A stretch of DNA of 64,000 nucleotides from Flavobacteriales bacterium (GTDB lineage: Bacteria; Bacteroidota; Bacteroidia; Flavobacteriales_D; Sanyastnellaceae): positions 1-64,000 of the forward strand of contig CANIBZ010000006.1 of the NCBI GenBank assembly GCA_947466425.1, written 5' to 3'. Positions 6,215-14,982 of the stretch are shown here, one piece after another. Position numbers and translations under genes: made by a program. Below the pieces are notes generated by a model. That model did no database searches. It had not been told where the DNA came from and saw nothing but the letters and a program-made list of their open reading frames with translations. The number at the start of each line of letters is the position of its first letter. Within the stretch, counting starts at the first letter, position 1.

Positions 6215-6881
6215 ACTTCCGAATGCCTGCATGCACCGCATAAATGAGCGGGGTTAATGCAATGGCAATTCCCATCTTCAATAAATAATTTGTCGGAGCT
6301 ACTTCGGCGAAGGTGTTCCAATCCATTTTTCCCGGAAGGACAAATCCAATATATAACACCACAACGGTGTCTATAATTTGAGATACCACCGTACTTCCCG
6401 TACTTCGAAGCCAAATGTATTTGTTCCCAGTTTTGCCTTTAATCCAGTGGAAAATAGTGACATCCATCAATTGAGAAATCAAGAACGCCGCAATACTTCC
6501 AACCATAATCCAAGGCGCTTGTCCGAACACCGCCCCGAATTGATCGTCTGATACTCCAATGCCTGGAACAGCGGGTATTTGAAGGGCAAAAAGCACAATA
6601 ATAAAACAGTATCCAATTAGAATGGTGGTGATCCAAGACAGTCGTCGAACGGCTTTTTCACCATAAAATTCATTCAATGTATCAGTTAGCAAAAACACAA
6701 TAGGCCAGGGAAGTACGCCCACAATCGTGATGAAGTTATGCTTCCAATTTCCAATTTGAATGGGTATCTGAATAAGTTTACTTGAGATTAATTCTGCAGT
6801 AATTGCATTCGTAATGAAGAGTCCGGCTAGGAATATAAAGAGCCATTCGCGACGCGTAGAAAAAGTTGCAGGTGATTCCAT
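6207..6881 (-). CDS. yhhQ: queuosine precursor transporter (YhhQ/VUT family)
   Basis: This 224-residue integral membrane protein belongs to the vitamin-uptake transporter family, whose YhhQ branch imports queuosine precursors (preQ0 or preQ1) for tRNA modification. Six hydrophobic segments are seen, and diagnostic segments are FITNAITAELISSKLIQ, LTDTLNEFYGEKAVRR, AFLISQLMDVTIFHWIK and the end IDTVVVLYIGFV. The gene is one base downstream of the M1 peptidase stop on the opposite reading direction of neighbours: it is transcribed before the M1 gene's end coordinate only in position, since the peptidase (6883-9300) lies upstream on the same strand, so the two may be co-transcribed. It overlaps the convergent barrel gene by 8 bp. 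Confidence 0.9.
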   Translation of the reverse strand: MESPATFSTRREWLFIFLAGLFITNAITAELISSKLIQIPIQIGNWKHNFITIVGVLPWPIVFLLTDTLNEFYGEKAVRRLSWITTILIGYCFIIVLFALQIPAVPGIGVSDDQFGAVFGQAPWIMVGSIAAFLISQLMDVTIFHWIKGKTGNKYIWLRSTGSTVVSQIIDTVVVLYIGFVLPGKMDWNTFAEVAPTNYLLKMGIAIALTPLIYAVHAGIRKFI

Positions 6882-6882
6882 A

Positions 6883-9300
6883 TTATTTCAAGAACACTTT
6901 GTACGTTGCGCTGTTCAGTTCTAAAAAGTAAATGCCTTCAGCATAATTCGAAATATCAAGTTGAATTCCGTTGGTAACTTTTCCCTTCAACAACAACTGT
7001 CCGCTTGCATTGGTAAGGGAATATTTCCCGCTAAAATTCGAATTTGAAATAGCATTGGCGGTTATTATAAATGGAAGGGAAGGGTGAGTATTTTCTTCCA
7101 CCAAAATAATTCCTGAATGAAAGGCGAAAGCATAATCTCCTGAAAGTGGATTCAACACTTCAAATCTTCCGTTCCAATTCGTAGTGCTTCCAGAAGAAAT
7201 GAGTGTGGAATTACTTGCTTCACTCCAAGAATCAAATCCACTGGCTCGATAAAGCAACACCAAATTGCTTTCATCCATTCCATATTGTTGAACCAATTGA
7301 AACAACGAAGTGTCCAAAGCGCTCGTCGCAGTTGCAGAGCCATTAAACCTCAAGGTCATTTTTGTTGAAGTCGTTTCGTTGGCGTAGGTGTTCACATGCC
7401 AAAAGCGATCTGGAGAAATAATGTAATCTGTAAATGGAATAGCAGCCACACGATCTGCCGAAGTCAGATGCATTTCAGCTCGGACAAAAATGCTGTCCAT
7501 GTTTCCTAAATCATTCACGTCGTATTCAAAATTCGCAAAGGTTAAATCGTGCGAACCTGTGGTTGAATTCCAAGCCTCGTCGGCAAGAGTTGCATAATGC
7601 AAGTTGTCCGCTCTGTTCAGCATAACAAGTGCAGGTTCGAATAAAACTGTAGCCGTCGCCGTGCTCGATTCTCCAGAAAAGTGCATGAGCACTGTATCTG
7701 TATTTCCTTGAAAATCCATGACGGTGACTTCCAACGGAACATTGTTTAAGTAGGTGGAATTGTGATGAAGGTATTGGTCTACATGAACATTCAATTCGTA
7801 TCCGACAAATTGTGTGGTATAGCTGAATCCCTTCAACCTAAAATCTGGATACCCCGGTTGAAACACCCAACCGTTAAAGAATTCAGAGAGATCTTCTGTT
7901 GTATAGGCTTGAAAGAAATCGCGCATCTGAACTGAATTCAGCGTGTTGAATTGGTATTGCGTCATGAGATCATGAATGGCCTGAAAGAAATTTACATCGC
8001 CCATATATCCGCGAAGCGAATGCGCCACATCTGCTCCTTTGTTGTAAACGGTTTGTCCGTAGGTAACGTTTTCAGGTATTGCGTTCAAAGGGAAATATCC
8101 ACCGTCGTTGCGCGGGGCATTCAACAAGACATCTCTGTGATTATCTCGAATGGAAGTGTTGTAGGCATCGCTTCCATATAACCATTCGGTAAAAATGCGC
8201 TCGCTGTAGGATGCCCAACCTTCGTTAATCCACATGTCCGCTGCCGTTTCACAAGTAATTAGATCGCCCCACCAATGGTGACTGAGTTCGTGCGCGTATA
8301 GCGTTTCGTAATTCGTGGTGCCATCAATAGCGAAGAGTGGATAGGCAATATTCGTAGCGTGTTCCATGGCGCCACCGGTAAAGGGAACAGCAGTGAAACC
8401 CACTTTATCGAAGGCGTAGTTTCCGTATTTCGTTTCGAAGGCACTAAGCGCATCGTGCAAATGCACAAAACTGTTCTTCATGTCCAACGTATCCGCTGCC
8501 TTCGCTGCAAGCCAGATAGGGCGGGTGCCACCGCCTAACGAAGTGAACGCATCTTCCACATGCGTATAAGTTGCAACCGCAACGCTTGCGAGATAGGAGG
8601 GAACGGGCTGCAACAAATTCCAGGTCGTTAACAAAGAATCTCCTCCTAGATTAATAACCGATGAACGCAGGCCTCCGCAATAAGATGTCCTTCCACCATC
8701 GGTTAAAGTCTGAATCGTATAGGTGCAGCGCTCTCTGAAATTATCGAAGCAAGGAAACCACACTCGCCCATAATTGTGCGGAAGCGCATCCATGCCCACA
8801 CCCATGTTGTAGGCATATCCACCGCTATAGTAAAATCCTCCCCAACTGCTATCTTGAATAGGACTTCCATGATAATACACGCGAACGGTAAAGTTCACAA
8901 AGGAGGGAAGATTTGGAAGATCAATGAATAAATCAGGACCATTGTGACTAAAGAATGTTGAATTTGAATTCACAAAAACCGAATCAACTGTTAATCCCTC
9001 AAGATCCAAATGCAATTGAGGTATACTTGTCATCATTGGAGAAACCGTGATGTCTGCATACCCTCGAAGGATATTGCTCGTGAAATTCGTGAAGTCGAGA
9101 TACACGTAGGTATCCACAATGTCAACGGTATCGCATCTACTGTTGCTATTGGAAAGATCTTTAGCTGAATGTCTATGATTACAATTCAAATGAGAGGGGG
9201 TTTGCCCGTAGGAATTATAAGATAAAATAGACCAAAGAGCAATTAAAATTATTCTATTCAAATTAAGCAAATTCATGACTGCAAGATATTCCAATTTCAT
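6883..9300 (-). CDS. secreted M1 family metallopeptidase with type IX sorting domain
   Basis: This 805-residue zinc aminopeptidase-type enzyme has a signal peptide (NRIILIALWSILSYNSYGQ), an M1 N-terminal domain, and a catalytic domain with HELSHHWWGD (His337, Glu338, His341) followed by NEGWASYSERIF supplying the third zinc ligand. The GAMEH-type exopeptidase motif appears as GGAMEHATNIA. The last 70 residues (SNSNFSGKYSLTNASGQLLL to the final KVFLK) form a type A C-terminal sorting domain for the type IX system, so it should be exported to the cell surface or medium. I chose the ATG at 9300; the ATG at 9276 also gives a complete signal peptide. The 20-codon extension further upstream is not signal-like. 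Confidence 0.92.
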   Translation of the reverse strand: MKLEYLAVMNLLNLNRIILIALWSILSYNSYGQTPSHLNCNHRHSAKDLSNSNSRCDTVDIVDTYVYLDFTNFTSNILRGYADITVSPMMTSIPQLHLDLEGLTVDSVFVNSNSTFFSHNGPDLFIDLPNLPSFVNFTVRVYYHGSPIQDSSWGGFYYSGGYAYNMGVGMDALPHNYGRVWFPCFDNFRERCTYTIQTLTDGGRTSYCGGLRSSVINLGGDSLLTTWNLLQPVPSYLASVAVATYTHVEDAFTSLGGGTRPIWLAAKAADTLDMKNSFVHLHDALSAFETKYGNYAFDKVGFTAVPFTGGAMEHATNIAYPLFAIDGTTNYETLYAHELSHHWWGDLITCETAADMWINEGWASYSERIFTEWLYGSDAYNTSIRDNHRDVLLNAPRNDGGYFPLNAIPENVTYGQTVYNKGADVAHSLRGYMGDVNFFQAIHDLMTQYQFNTLNSVQMRDFFQAYTTEDLSEFFNGWVFQPGYPDFRLKGFSYTTQFVGYELNVHVDQYLHHNSTYLNNVPLEVTVMDFQGNTDTVLMHFSGESSTATATVLFEPALVMLNRADNLHYATLADEAWNSTTGSHDLTFANFEYDVNDLGNMDSIFVRAEMHLTSADRVAAIPFTDYIISPDRFWHVNTYANETTSTKMTLRFNGSATATSALDTSLFQLVQQYGMDESNLVLLYRASGFDSWSEASNSTLISSGSTTNWNGRFEVLNPLSGDYAFAFHSGIILVEENTHPSLPFIITANAISNSNFSGKYSLTNASGQLLLKGKVTNGIQLDISNYAEGIYFLELNSATYKVFLK

Positions 9301-9391
9301 GAAACAACCTTTTTCAAAATGGTCGCGTCTTATATTCAGCTCTAGGACTTGGAACAACCTTTGGCGAAACTAAACCAACCAAACTGCAAGT

Positions 9392-10852
9392 ATGAAACCA
9401 ACCCACGATCTGTTCGATCTGGTTCATTCTCTGACCAAGAGTGAAAAACGTTTTTTCAAGCTACAAAGCTCGTTGCAAGCGGGCGAGAAGAACTATGTTC
9501 GAATCTTTGATTTGCTTGAAAAGATGGATCATTACGATGAAGAGTTTGTGAAAGAATCATTCAAAGGAGAATTATTCTTGAAACATCTTCCATCAGAGAA
9601 AAATCATTTGTTCAAGTTAATTCTGAAATCATTGCGCTCTTTCCACGGTGAAAGCAGTGTGAGAAGTCTTTTGAAGCAGGCCTTGAAAAATGTTGACATT
9701 CTTCACAAAAAAGGACTTTTCGAAGAGTGTAAGAAAGAACTGAAAAGAGCGAAGAAATTAGCTACGTCCTACGAATTCTTTTATTACTTGTTTGAAATTA
9801 TTTCTTGGCAGAAGAATCTTTTAGAAGAAGATTATGAAAATGGAGAATTTAGTCAGTCCATTGACGAAATAGCCGAAGAAGAAGCTAAGGTTTTACTGCA
9901 ATTGCAGAACCTTGCTCAATATCAAGTCATTTACGGGAAGGTAAACGCAATCTTTCGGTCCGGAGGATTCACTCCTTCAAAGGTTCATGAAGAGATGTTA
10001 ACTGAAATTTTAAGTTCGAATTTATTGGGAGATGGCTCGTTAGCCATATCCATTCGTTCCAATTGCATTCGCCTATATTCCCTTGGATTTTGCGCCATAG
10101 CCGAAAACAACATAGAAAAGGCAGCTGAATATTTTACTGAATTAGTAACTCTTTTCGAAGAAAATGAATGGCTTCGCGAAGACAAGGCGAAGCGTTACTT
10201 GAGGTCACTGGGACAATTGCTAACGTGTCGCGTACTTCTGAATGATAGGGCAGGAGCAACTGAGATTTATAAGAAATTAGAGTCTTTGGAACAAGTAGAT
10301 CAGTTTCAAGATCCAGACTTAATAGCTTTTCGTTTCCGTATTTTGAAGCAGATTCAAGTGGAAATGGCGCTTATGTTTGAGCAGAAAATTCAATCAGACG
10401 AATTGTTTGCTTCTATTCAACAAACGAATAACGTTCTCAGTAAAGAGTTTGAAATGATGATTCACTACAGATTGGCTCTGTATGAATTTTCCTTTGGATT
10501 CCATCAGCGGGCTTTAAGGCACGTGAACGAAATCATTAACAATTCAGACAAAGAATTACGTCAGGACATATACGGACATGCGCGCGTCTTGAATATTCTG
10601 ATTCATTTGTGTTTAGGTAATATAGACTTGGTTGAGTATGCCTTGAAGTCGACCATTCGCTTCTATACCCAGCGAGAGCGTGATCATGAAGCAGATTTAC
10701 ACTTCTTAAAAACACTTCGCATGTACAACAAGCTTATGCCATTTGAAAAATCAGACTTCCTGAAAGAAGATAAAATCATGAAGGAATTCCCTTCTGTTAA
10801 AAATATGGAAGACCGGTTCTTAGAATTGGTCATTAAAAAAGGGATGATCTAA
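9392..10852 (+). CDS. large helical-repeat (TPR-like) protein, function unknown
   Basis: This 486-residue protein is built almost entirely of amphipathic helices and begins DLVHSLTKSEKRFFKLQSS. Segments such as NIEKAAEYFTELVTLFEENEW and GFHQRALRHVNEIINNSDK have tetratricopeptide-like spacing of small and large hydrophobic residues, so a solenoid scaffold is likely. No signal peptide or membrane segment is present, so it is probably cytoplasmic. Similar long uncharacterised proteins occur in Flavobacteriales. It is divergent from the M1 peptidase gene and ends in a terminator whose loop contains its own stop codon. An imperfect -7 element (AACCTTTG) lies at 9356-9363. Confidence 0.8.
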   Translation: MKPTHDLFDLVHSLTKSEKRFFKLQSSLQAGEKNYVRIFDLLEKMDHYDEEFVKESFKGELFLKHLPSEKNHLFKLILKSLRSFHGESSVRSLLKQALKNVDILHKKGLFEECKKELKRAKKLATSYEFFYYLFEIISWQKNLLEEDYENGEFSQSIDEIAEEEAKVLLQLQNLAQYQVIYGKVNAIFRSGGFTPSKVHEEMLTEILSSNLLGDGSLAISIRSNCIRLYSLGFCAIAENNIEKAAEYFTELVTLFEENEWLREDKAKRYLRSLGQLLTCRVLLNDRAGATEIYKKLESLEQVDQFQDPDLIAFRFRILKQIQVEMALMFEQKIQSDELFASIQQTNNVLSKEFEMMIHYRLALYEFSFGFHQRALRHVNEIINNSDKELRQDIYGHARVLNILIHLCLGNIDLVEYALKSTIRFYTQRERDHEADLHFLKTLRMYNKLMPFEKSDFLKEDKIMKEFPSVKNMEDRFLELVIKKGMI

Positions 10853-10865
10853 TCATCCCTTTTTT
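10835..10865 (+). terminator. terminator containing the stop codon of the TPR-like gene
   Basis: AGGGATGAT and ATCATCCCT pair perfectly around a 3-nt loop, flanked by A6 and T6. The stop codon TAA at 10850-10852 lies across the loop. Confidence 0.9.
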
Positions 10866-10868
10866 AAT

Positions 10869-10957
10869 ATTCCCTTTTCTTCCCCCCTCTTAACTTTTCT
10901 TACCAAGTCAAATCTCCCTCTCTTAACTTCTCTTACCTTCTCTTACCTTCTCTTAAC
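10869..10957 (-). repeat. pyrimidine-rich decamer repeats
   Basis: Decamers of the type TCTTA[AC]CTTC are in perfect register at 10921-10960, with two degenerate copies further left. The 19-mer TCTTAACTTCTCTTACCTT recurs exactly at 5492-5510 region upstream of the barrel gene. Here it fills the gap between two convergent genes. Confidence 0.7.
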
Positions 10958-10960
10958 TTT

Positions 10961-12826
10961 TTACTTAGCCATTTCCTTCTGAAGAACTTCTTTGAATTTC
11001 AATTCTTCTTCATAAGCCATCTCCTCATCTACTAAGATTCTTCCGCTATGCTCATCTGTAATGATACGCTTGCGTAAACGAACGTCCATTTGCACTTGAG
11101 CTGGAATTTGAATGAATGAACCTGCTGAAGCATCGCGTTCAATTGGAACGACTGCTAATCCATTTTGTGCAGACTTACGCATACGAACATAACGCTCTAA
11201 CAAATGAAGGTCAATGTGCTTCTTCGCCTCATCGCTACGCTTCGAAAGGAAGTCTTCTTCTTTCTGAGTTTCACTCATTAATTCAGTTAACTCAGTTTCC
11301 TTTAGATTTAAATCGTTAGTGCGCTCAGCTAATTTTGTTGAAGCGTTATCAATTTCAGCTTGCTTTGTCAATTTCAATGAATCTGCAGTGCGAATGTGCT
11401 TCGATTGTAATTCAATTTCTAATTCTTGGAATTCAATTTCCTTATTCAATGAATCGAACTCGCGATTGTTTTTCACTTTGTTCAATTGATCCTTATACTT
11501 TACTATTAAAGCTTCGGCCTCCTTAATGGAAGACTTGCAAGCCACAATACTTTCTTCGGCACCTTTAAATTCACCATTTAAACGAGCCAAGCGAGCCTCC
11601 AATCCTGATACTTCGTCTTTCAAATCTTCTACCTCGTATGGTAATTCTCCGCGTGTAGAGCGAATTTTATCAATGCGAGAGTCAATGAGTTGAAGGGCAA
11701 ATAAATGTCTCAATTTAGATTCAACAGAGATGCCTTTTTTAGCATCTTCGCTGTTCGACTTGTTCATTTGATTAATTGAAATCATAGTTTCTGTATCGTT
11801 TGTTTGGTTTTTCTCGTGTTTTTCGGGTTTAGCAATCGGAACGAAAATGGCCTGTTTAGGATCCATTTCCGAAGCCACGTGGATAGGGTTCGCTATACGT
11901 TTTTCAACGAGTGCTGGCGCTATACCAATTTTGAATGTTCTTGGTTTTCCATCAATAGGACCCTCAGCAATAACTTCTTTGCGAACTTTTGCCTCTCGCT
12001 TTGGTTTGGCAATGGCTAATGCATCAGCTAAAATTGCTTCGTCTTCAGGAGCCAGTACTACTGGTATTTCAACTCCATCTTCAGCAACTACCTTTTCCGC
12101 TTTTGTTGCTTTGCCTTTCTTTTCAGGTTTTGCAGGAGCAACCGGTGCAGCTTTCTTAGATGCGGTCGGCTTTGCTACCGGTGCAGACTTCTTAGATGGA
12201 GCTGGTTTTGCAACAGGCGCAGCTTTCTTCGAAGGAGTAGGCTTGGCAACAGGTGCTGCCTTCTTCGTAGGGGCTAAAGCCTTTTTGGGCTCTACCTTTT
12301 TTACAGGGGCAGCTTTCTTGGTTACTACTTTAGATTTCGAAGCTGGTGTTTGTTTCTTCGCAGGAACAACCGCTTTTTTCACTTCGATTTTTTTCGCAGG
12401 AGCAGCTTTCTTAATTACTGGTTTAACTGCCTTCTTCACTTCTTGCACTTTCTTCTTTATCACTACTTTCACAACTTTTTTTGAACTTTTCACTTCCTTC
12501 TTCACTGCTTTCGCAACTGGCTTTACGACCTTTTTTGCAACCGGTTTAACAACCTTCTTTGCAATAGGCTTAACTACTTTTTTAGCAACCGGTTTAACAA
12601 CCTTTTTAGCTACAGGCTTGACTACTTTTTTTGCGATAGGTTTTATAACTTTCTTCGCAACAGGTTTAGCAGCTGGTTTTACAGCTTTCTTTTCTACTTT
12701 TTTCGCAACAGGTTTCTTTACCGCTTTCTCCTTTCCCTTCGACACAACTGTTTTAGCTGCTTTCTTAGCAGCAACCTTCGGCTTAGCTGGTGCCTTCGCT
12801 GTTGGTTTTATTGCTTTTTTTGCCAT
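10961..12826 (-). CDS. coiled-coil 'zinc ribbon'-family protein with histone-H1-like N-terminal extension
   Basis: This 621-residue protein has two unlike parts. Residues 1-250 are Lys/Ala/Pro/Val-rich, like bacterial histone-H1-like DNA-binding tails, with an 8-residue repeat (AKKVVKPV) at about 56-105 and a 12-residue repeat (KKAAPVAKPTPS) at about 188-230. Residues 365-621 match the C4-type zinc-ribbon coiled-coil family (LFALQLIDSRIDKIRSTRGELP, NNREFDSLNKEIEFQELEIE). At the ribbon (residues about 575-605) the expected cysteines are replaced: DASAGSF and TDEHSGRILVD. The gene lies 4 bp after nif3 on the same strand, a pairing seen in many bacteria. It may bind nucleic acid through its tail; function is unknown. 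Confidence 0.85.
   Translation of the reverse strand: MAKKAIKPTAKAPAKPKVAAKKAAKTVVSKGKEKAVKKPVAKKVEKKAVKPAAKPVAKKVIKPIAKKVVKPVAKKVVKPVAKKVVKPIAKKVVKPVAKKVVKPVAKAVKKEVKSSKKVVKVVIKKKVQEVKKAVKPVIKKAAPAKKIEVKKAVVPAKKQTPASKSKVVTKKAAPVKKVEPKKALAPTKKAAPVAKPTPSKKAAPVAKPAPSKKSAPVAKPTASKKAAPVAPAKPEKKGKATKAEKVVAEDGVEIPVVLAPEDEAILADALAIAKPKREAKVRKEVIAEGPIDGKPRTFKIGIAPALVEKRIANPIHVASEMDPKQAIFVPIAKPEKHEKNQTNDTETMISINQMNKSNSEDAKKGISVESKLRHLFALQLIDSRIDKIRSTRGELPYEVEDLKDEVSGLEARLARLNGEFKGAEESIVACKSSIKEAEALIVKYKDQLNKVKNNREFDSLNKEIEFQELEIELQSKHIRTADSLKLTKQAEIDNASTKLAERTNDLNLKETELTELMSETQKEEDFLSKRSDEAKKHIDLHLLERYVRMRKSAQNGLAVVPIERDASAGSFIQIPAQVQMDVRLRKRIITDEHSGRILVDEEMAYEEELKFKEVLQKEMAK
12137..12265 (-). repeat. 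36-bp coding repeat (12-residue units)
   Basis: Three and a half units of KKAAPVAKPTPS type are encoded here inside the coiled-coil protein gene. They differ by a few substitutions, such as KKSAPVAKPTAS. Confidence 0.75.
12511..12661 (-). repeat. 24-bp coding repeat (8-residue units)
   Basis: About six units of AKKVVKP[VI] are encoded in tandem within the N-terminal Lys-rich region. Arrays like this vary in copy number by slippage or recombination. Confidence 0.8.
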
Positions 12827-12830
12827 AATG

Positions 12831-13925
12831 TCAGTAATAGAATACAGGGTTCGTTAGTACACCCGTTTTGTGGACCGCGAATGTACGAAATTTTTCAGTG
12901 ATTTTTGCATGAATCAACTCAATTGTAAACTGCTCACTTTCAAAATGTCCAATATCAATAAATGAGAGCCGATTCTCTGCGTCGAAGAACTCGTGGTATT
13001 TCACATCAGATGTAATAAATGCATCAGCCCCTTGAGCTTTCGCCGCTCCCAATAGAAATTGACCACTTCCACCACAAATCGCAATTTTTTGAATAGATTT
13101 TTTGTTTGTTTGAGTGTACTTAATACATTGATTATTAAATTCTTTTTTCAAAATACTTAAACAATCCATTAAATCAATTGGAACTTCTAATTCTCCAATT
13201 GCACCACTTCCAAATTGATGAATTGAATTCTGAAGAACTTGCCAATTGTGTGCAATTTCTTCATACGGATGTGATTCGAAAAGTGCTCGCTGGACATCGG
13301 CTTTTTTCCAATTGGGTAAGATGACTTCAAATCGAATTTCTTCTTGTTCAGTTCGAATTCCTTGCTCTCCCTCAAACGGTTGTGCCCCCTCTTCAGGTTT
13401 GAAACTTCCATTTCCAACTACAGAAAAACCACATTCACTGTAATTGCCCAACGAACCAGCCCCAGCTTCGAACAAAGCCGTTCGAACTTTTTCAAAATGA
13501 TTATTCGGAATGAAAACAGTCAATTGAAGCAGATGTCCGTTTAGCGGAACAAGCGGACGAACATTCTTCAACCCAAGCCGTTTCGCAATTTCTCCATTAA
13601 CTCCTTCAATGGTATTGTCGAGATTTGTGTGAATCGCATACAAAGCAATGTTGTTTTGAATAGCTTTAATAACAGTACGCTGAACATAATCTTCGCCAGT
13701 AAAGCGTTTCAAGCCTTTGAAAACAATCGGGTGGTGAGAAACAATAAGGTTGCAATTCTTCGCAATGGCTTCCTCAACAACTTCTTCCGTACAATCGAGA
13801 CTCACCAATACATTCGTGATTTCGTTGTGCTTATTTCCAACCAACAATCCGGAATTGTCGTAAGACTCTTGCAAAATAGGCGGAGCCCATTGCTCTAAAT
13901 AGGAAATGACTTCTTCAATACGCAT
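12831..13925 (-). CDS. Nif3-like dinuclear metal centre hexameric protein
   Basis: This 364-residue protein is a member of the Nif3/YbgI family (DUF34), a cytoplasmic toroidal hexamer with a two-metal site; some members were called GTP cyclohydrolase I type 2. Metal ligands are visible in IVSHHPIVFKGLKR, IHTNLDN and the C-terminal DIGHFESEQ. Between the two halves, residues about 130-235 form the inserted CutA/PII-like domain seen in longer family members. The ATG at 13925 (RIEEVISYLEQWAPPILQE) matches the family start; the 28 codons upstream do not. It shares a 31-bp divergent gap with lpxK and is followed by the coiled-coil partner gene. Confidence 0.95.
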   Translation of the reverse strand: MRIEEVISYLEQWAPPILQESYDNSGLLVGNKHNEITNVLVSLDCTEEVVEEAIAKNCNLIVSHHPIVFKGLKRFTGEDYVQRTVIKAIQNNIALYAIHTNLDNTIEGVNGEIAKRLGLKNVRPLVPLNGHLLQLTVFIPNNHFEKVRTALFEAGAGSLGNYSECGFSVVGNGSFKPEEGAQPFEGEQGIRTEQEEIRFEVILPNWKKADVQRALFESHPYEEIAHNWQVLQNSIHQFGSGAIGELEVPIDLMDCLSILKKEFNNQCIKYTQTNKKSIQKIAICGGSGQFLLGAAKAQGADAFITSDVKYHEFFDAENRLSFIDIGHFESEQFTIELIHAKITEKFRTFAVHKTGVLTNPVFYY

Positions 13926-13956
13926 TTTTAATCTAACTTGCAGCCAAGTTACACCG

Positions 13957-14982
13957 ATGCGTTTATTCAGAGCAACTCTTTGGCCTTTTTCTTTTCTTCT
14001 AGGAAGCATTTTGCACTTCCGTCATTTTTTATTTTCTGTTGGAATTTTTAAGTCGAAGAAAGCAGTAGTGCCATCCATTGTCATTGGAAATTTGAAAATA
14101 GGAGGAACTGGAAAAACACCTTTCGCCATTTGGCTAATTGAAAAATTAGATGCTTCCAAAACCGGATTTGTTTCTCGCGGATACGGCCGGGAAACCAAGG
14201 GTTTTCAATTAATTACTTCAGATTCGATTGTCTCAGAAATTGGCGATGAGCCCGCAGTGGTTCGAAATCATTTTCAATCCTTAATCGGAGCTGTTTCTGA
14301 AAATAGACTTTCCGGAATTTATAAATTGAAACAATCCTTCCCGCAAATTGAGCAAATTGTTTTGGACGATGCTTTTCAACATAGAAAATTGAATCCCGAT
14401 TTTTCAATTCTGTTAACGACCTATAACGACTTGTTTGTGAACGACCAGTTGTTTCCTGTGGGTGGTTTGCGTGACTTGAAAAAAAGAGCGCATTCAGCCC
14501 ATGCAATTGTCGTAACGAAATGCCCAGAAGATCTTTCGGAAGAAGATCAAAATCGAATTAAGCTTGAATTGAAATTGAACGAAAATCAGGTTTTGGCTTT
14601 CACCACCATTGAATACGATACGCCCGAACCCGCATTCAGTCAATTGAATTCATGGAACAGCAATATGCGAAGCGTCTGTTTTGCAGGACTGGCTAATCCA
14701 ATTCCCTTCTTTGTGGAAGGAAGAAATAGGAGCGTGGCTACCATAGAAATGGCATTGCGTGATCATCATGAATACACCCCACAAGATGTCGCTCGCATTC
14801 GACAAGAATGGATTAACTTTGGAAAAGAAAATACGGTTCTGTTAACCACTGAAAAAGATGTGGTGAAATGCAAGAACATCAAGGAGTTTGAAGATCTTCC
14901 TTTGTATTTTCTTCGAATGAAAATAAAATTTATCGCAGGTGAAACAGCATTACTGAATGCTGTAAATGAAGTAAAGAAATAA
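13957..14982 (+). CDS. lpxK: tetraacyldisaccharide 4'-kinase
   Basis: LpxK phosphorylates the 4' position of the lipid A precursor at the inner face of the cytoplasmic membrane, giving lipid IVA. The 341-residue protein has the N-terminal amphipathic and hydrophobic anchor (FRATLWPFSFLLGSILHF), the P-loop GNLKIGGTGKTPFA, SRGYGRETKGF, and QIVLDDAFQHRKL, all diagnostic. Start at 13957 is chosen because the family begins about 45 residues before the P-loop; an upstream ATG at 13906 would overlap nif3. The stop codon touches the gatB ATG, so lpxK, gatB and the thioredoxin lipoprotein gene form one operon. Confidence 0.95.
   Translation: MRLFRATLWPFSFLLGSILHFRHFLFSVGIFKSKKAVVPSIVIGNLKIGGTGKTPFAIWLIEKLDASKTGFVSRGYGRETKGFQLITSDSIVSEIGDEPAVVRNHFQSLIGAVSENRLSGIYKLKQSFPQIEQIVLDDAFQHRKLNPDFSILLTTYNDLFVNDQLFPVGGLRDLKKRAHSAHAIVVTKCPEDLSEEDQNRIKLELKLNENQVLAFTTIEYDTPEPAFSQLNSWNSNMRSVCFAGLANPIPFFVEGRNRSVATIEMALRDHHEYTPQDVARIRQEWINFGKENTVLLTTEKDVVKCKNIKEFEDLPLYFLRMKIKFIAGETALLNAVNEVKK

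Noticed and set aside
11847-12857. 336-residue + strand open frame rich in Phe, Ala, Thr and Gly
   Set aside because: It is the antisense shadow of the Lys/Ala-rich repeats, whose codons (AAA, GCT, GTT, CCA) give no stops in reverse. The minus-strand frame continues into a recognised domain.
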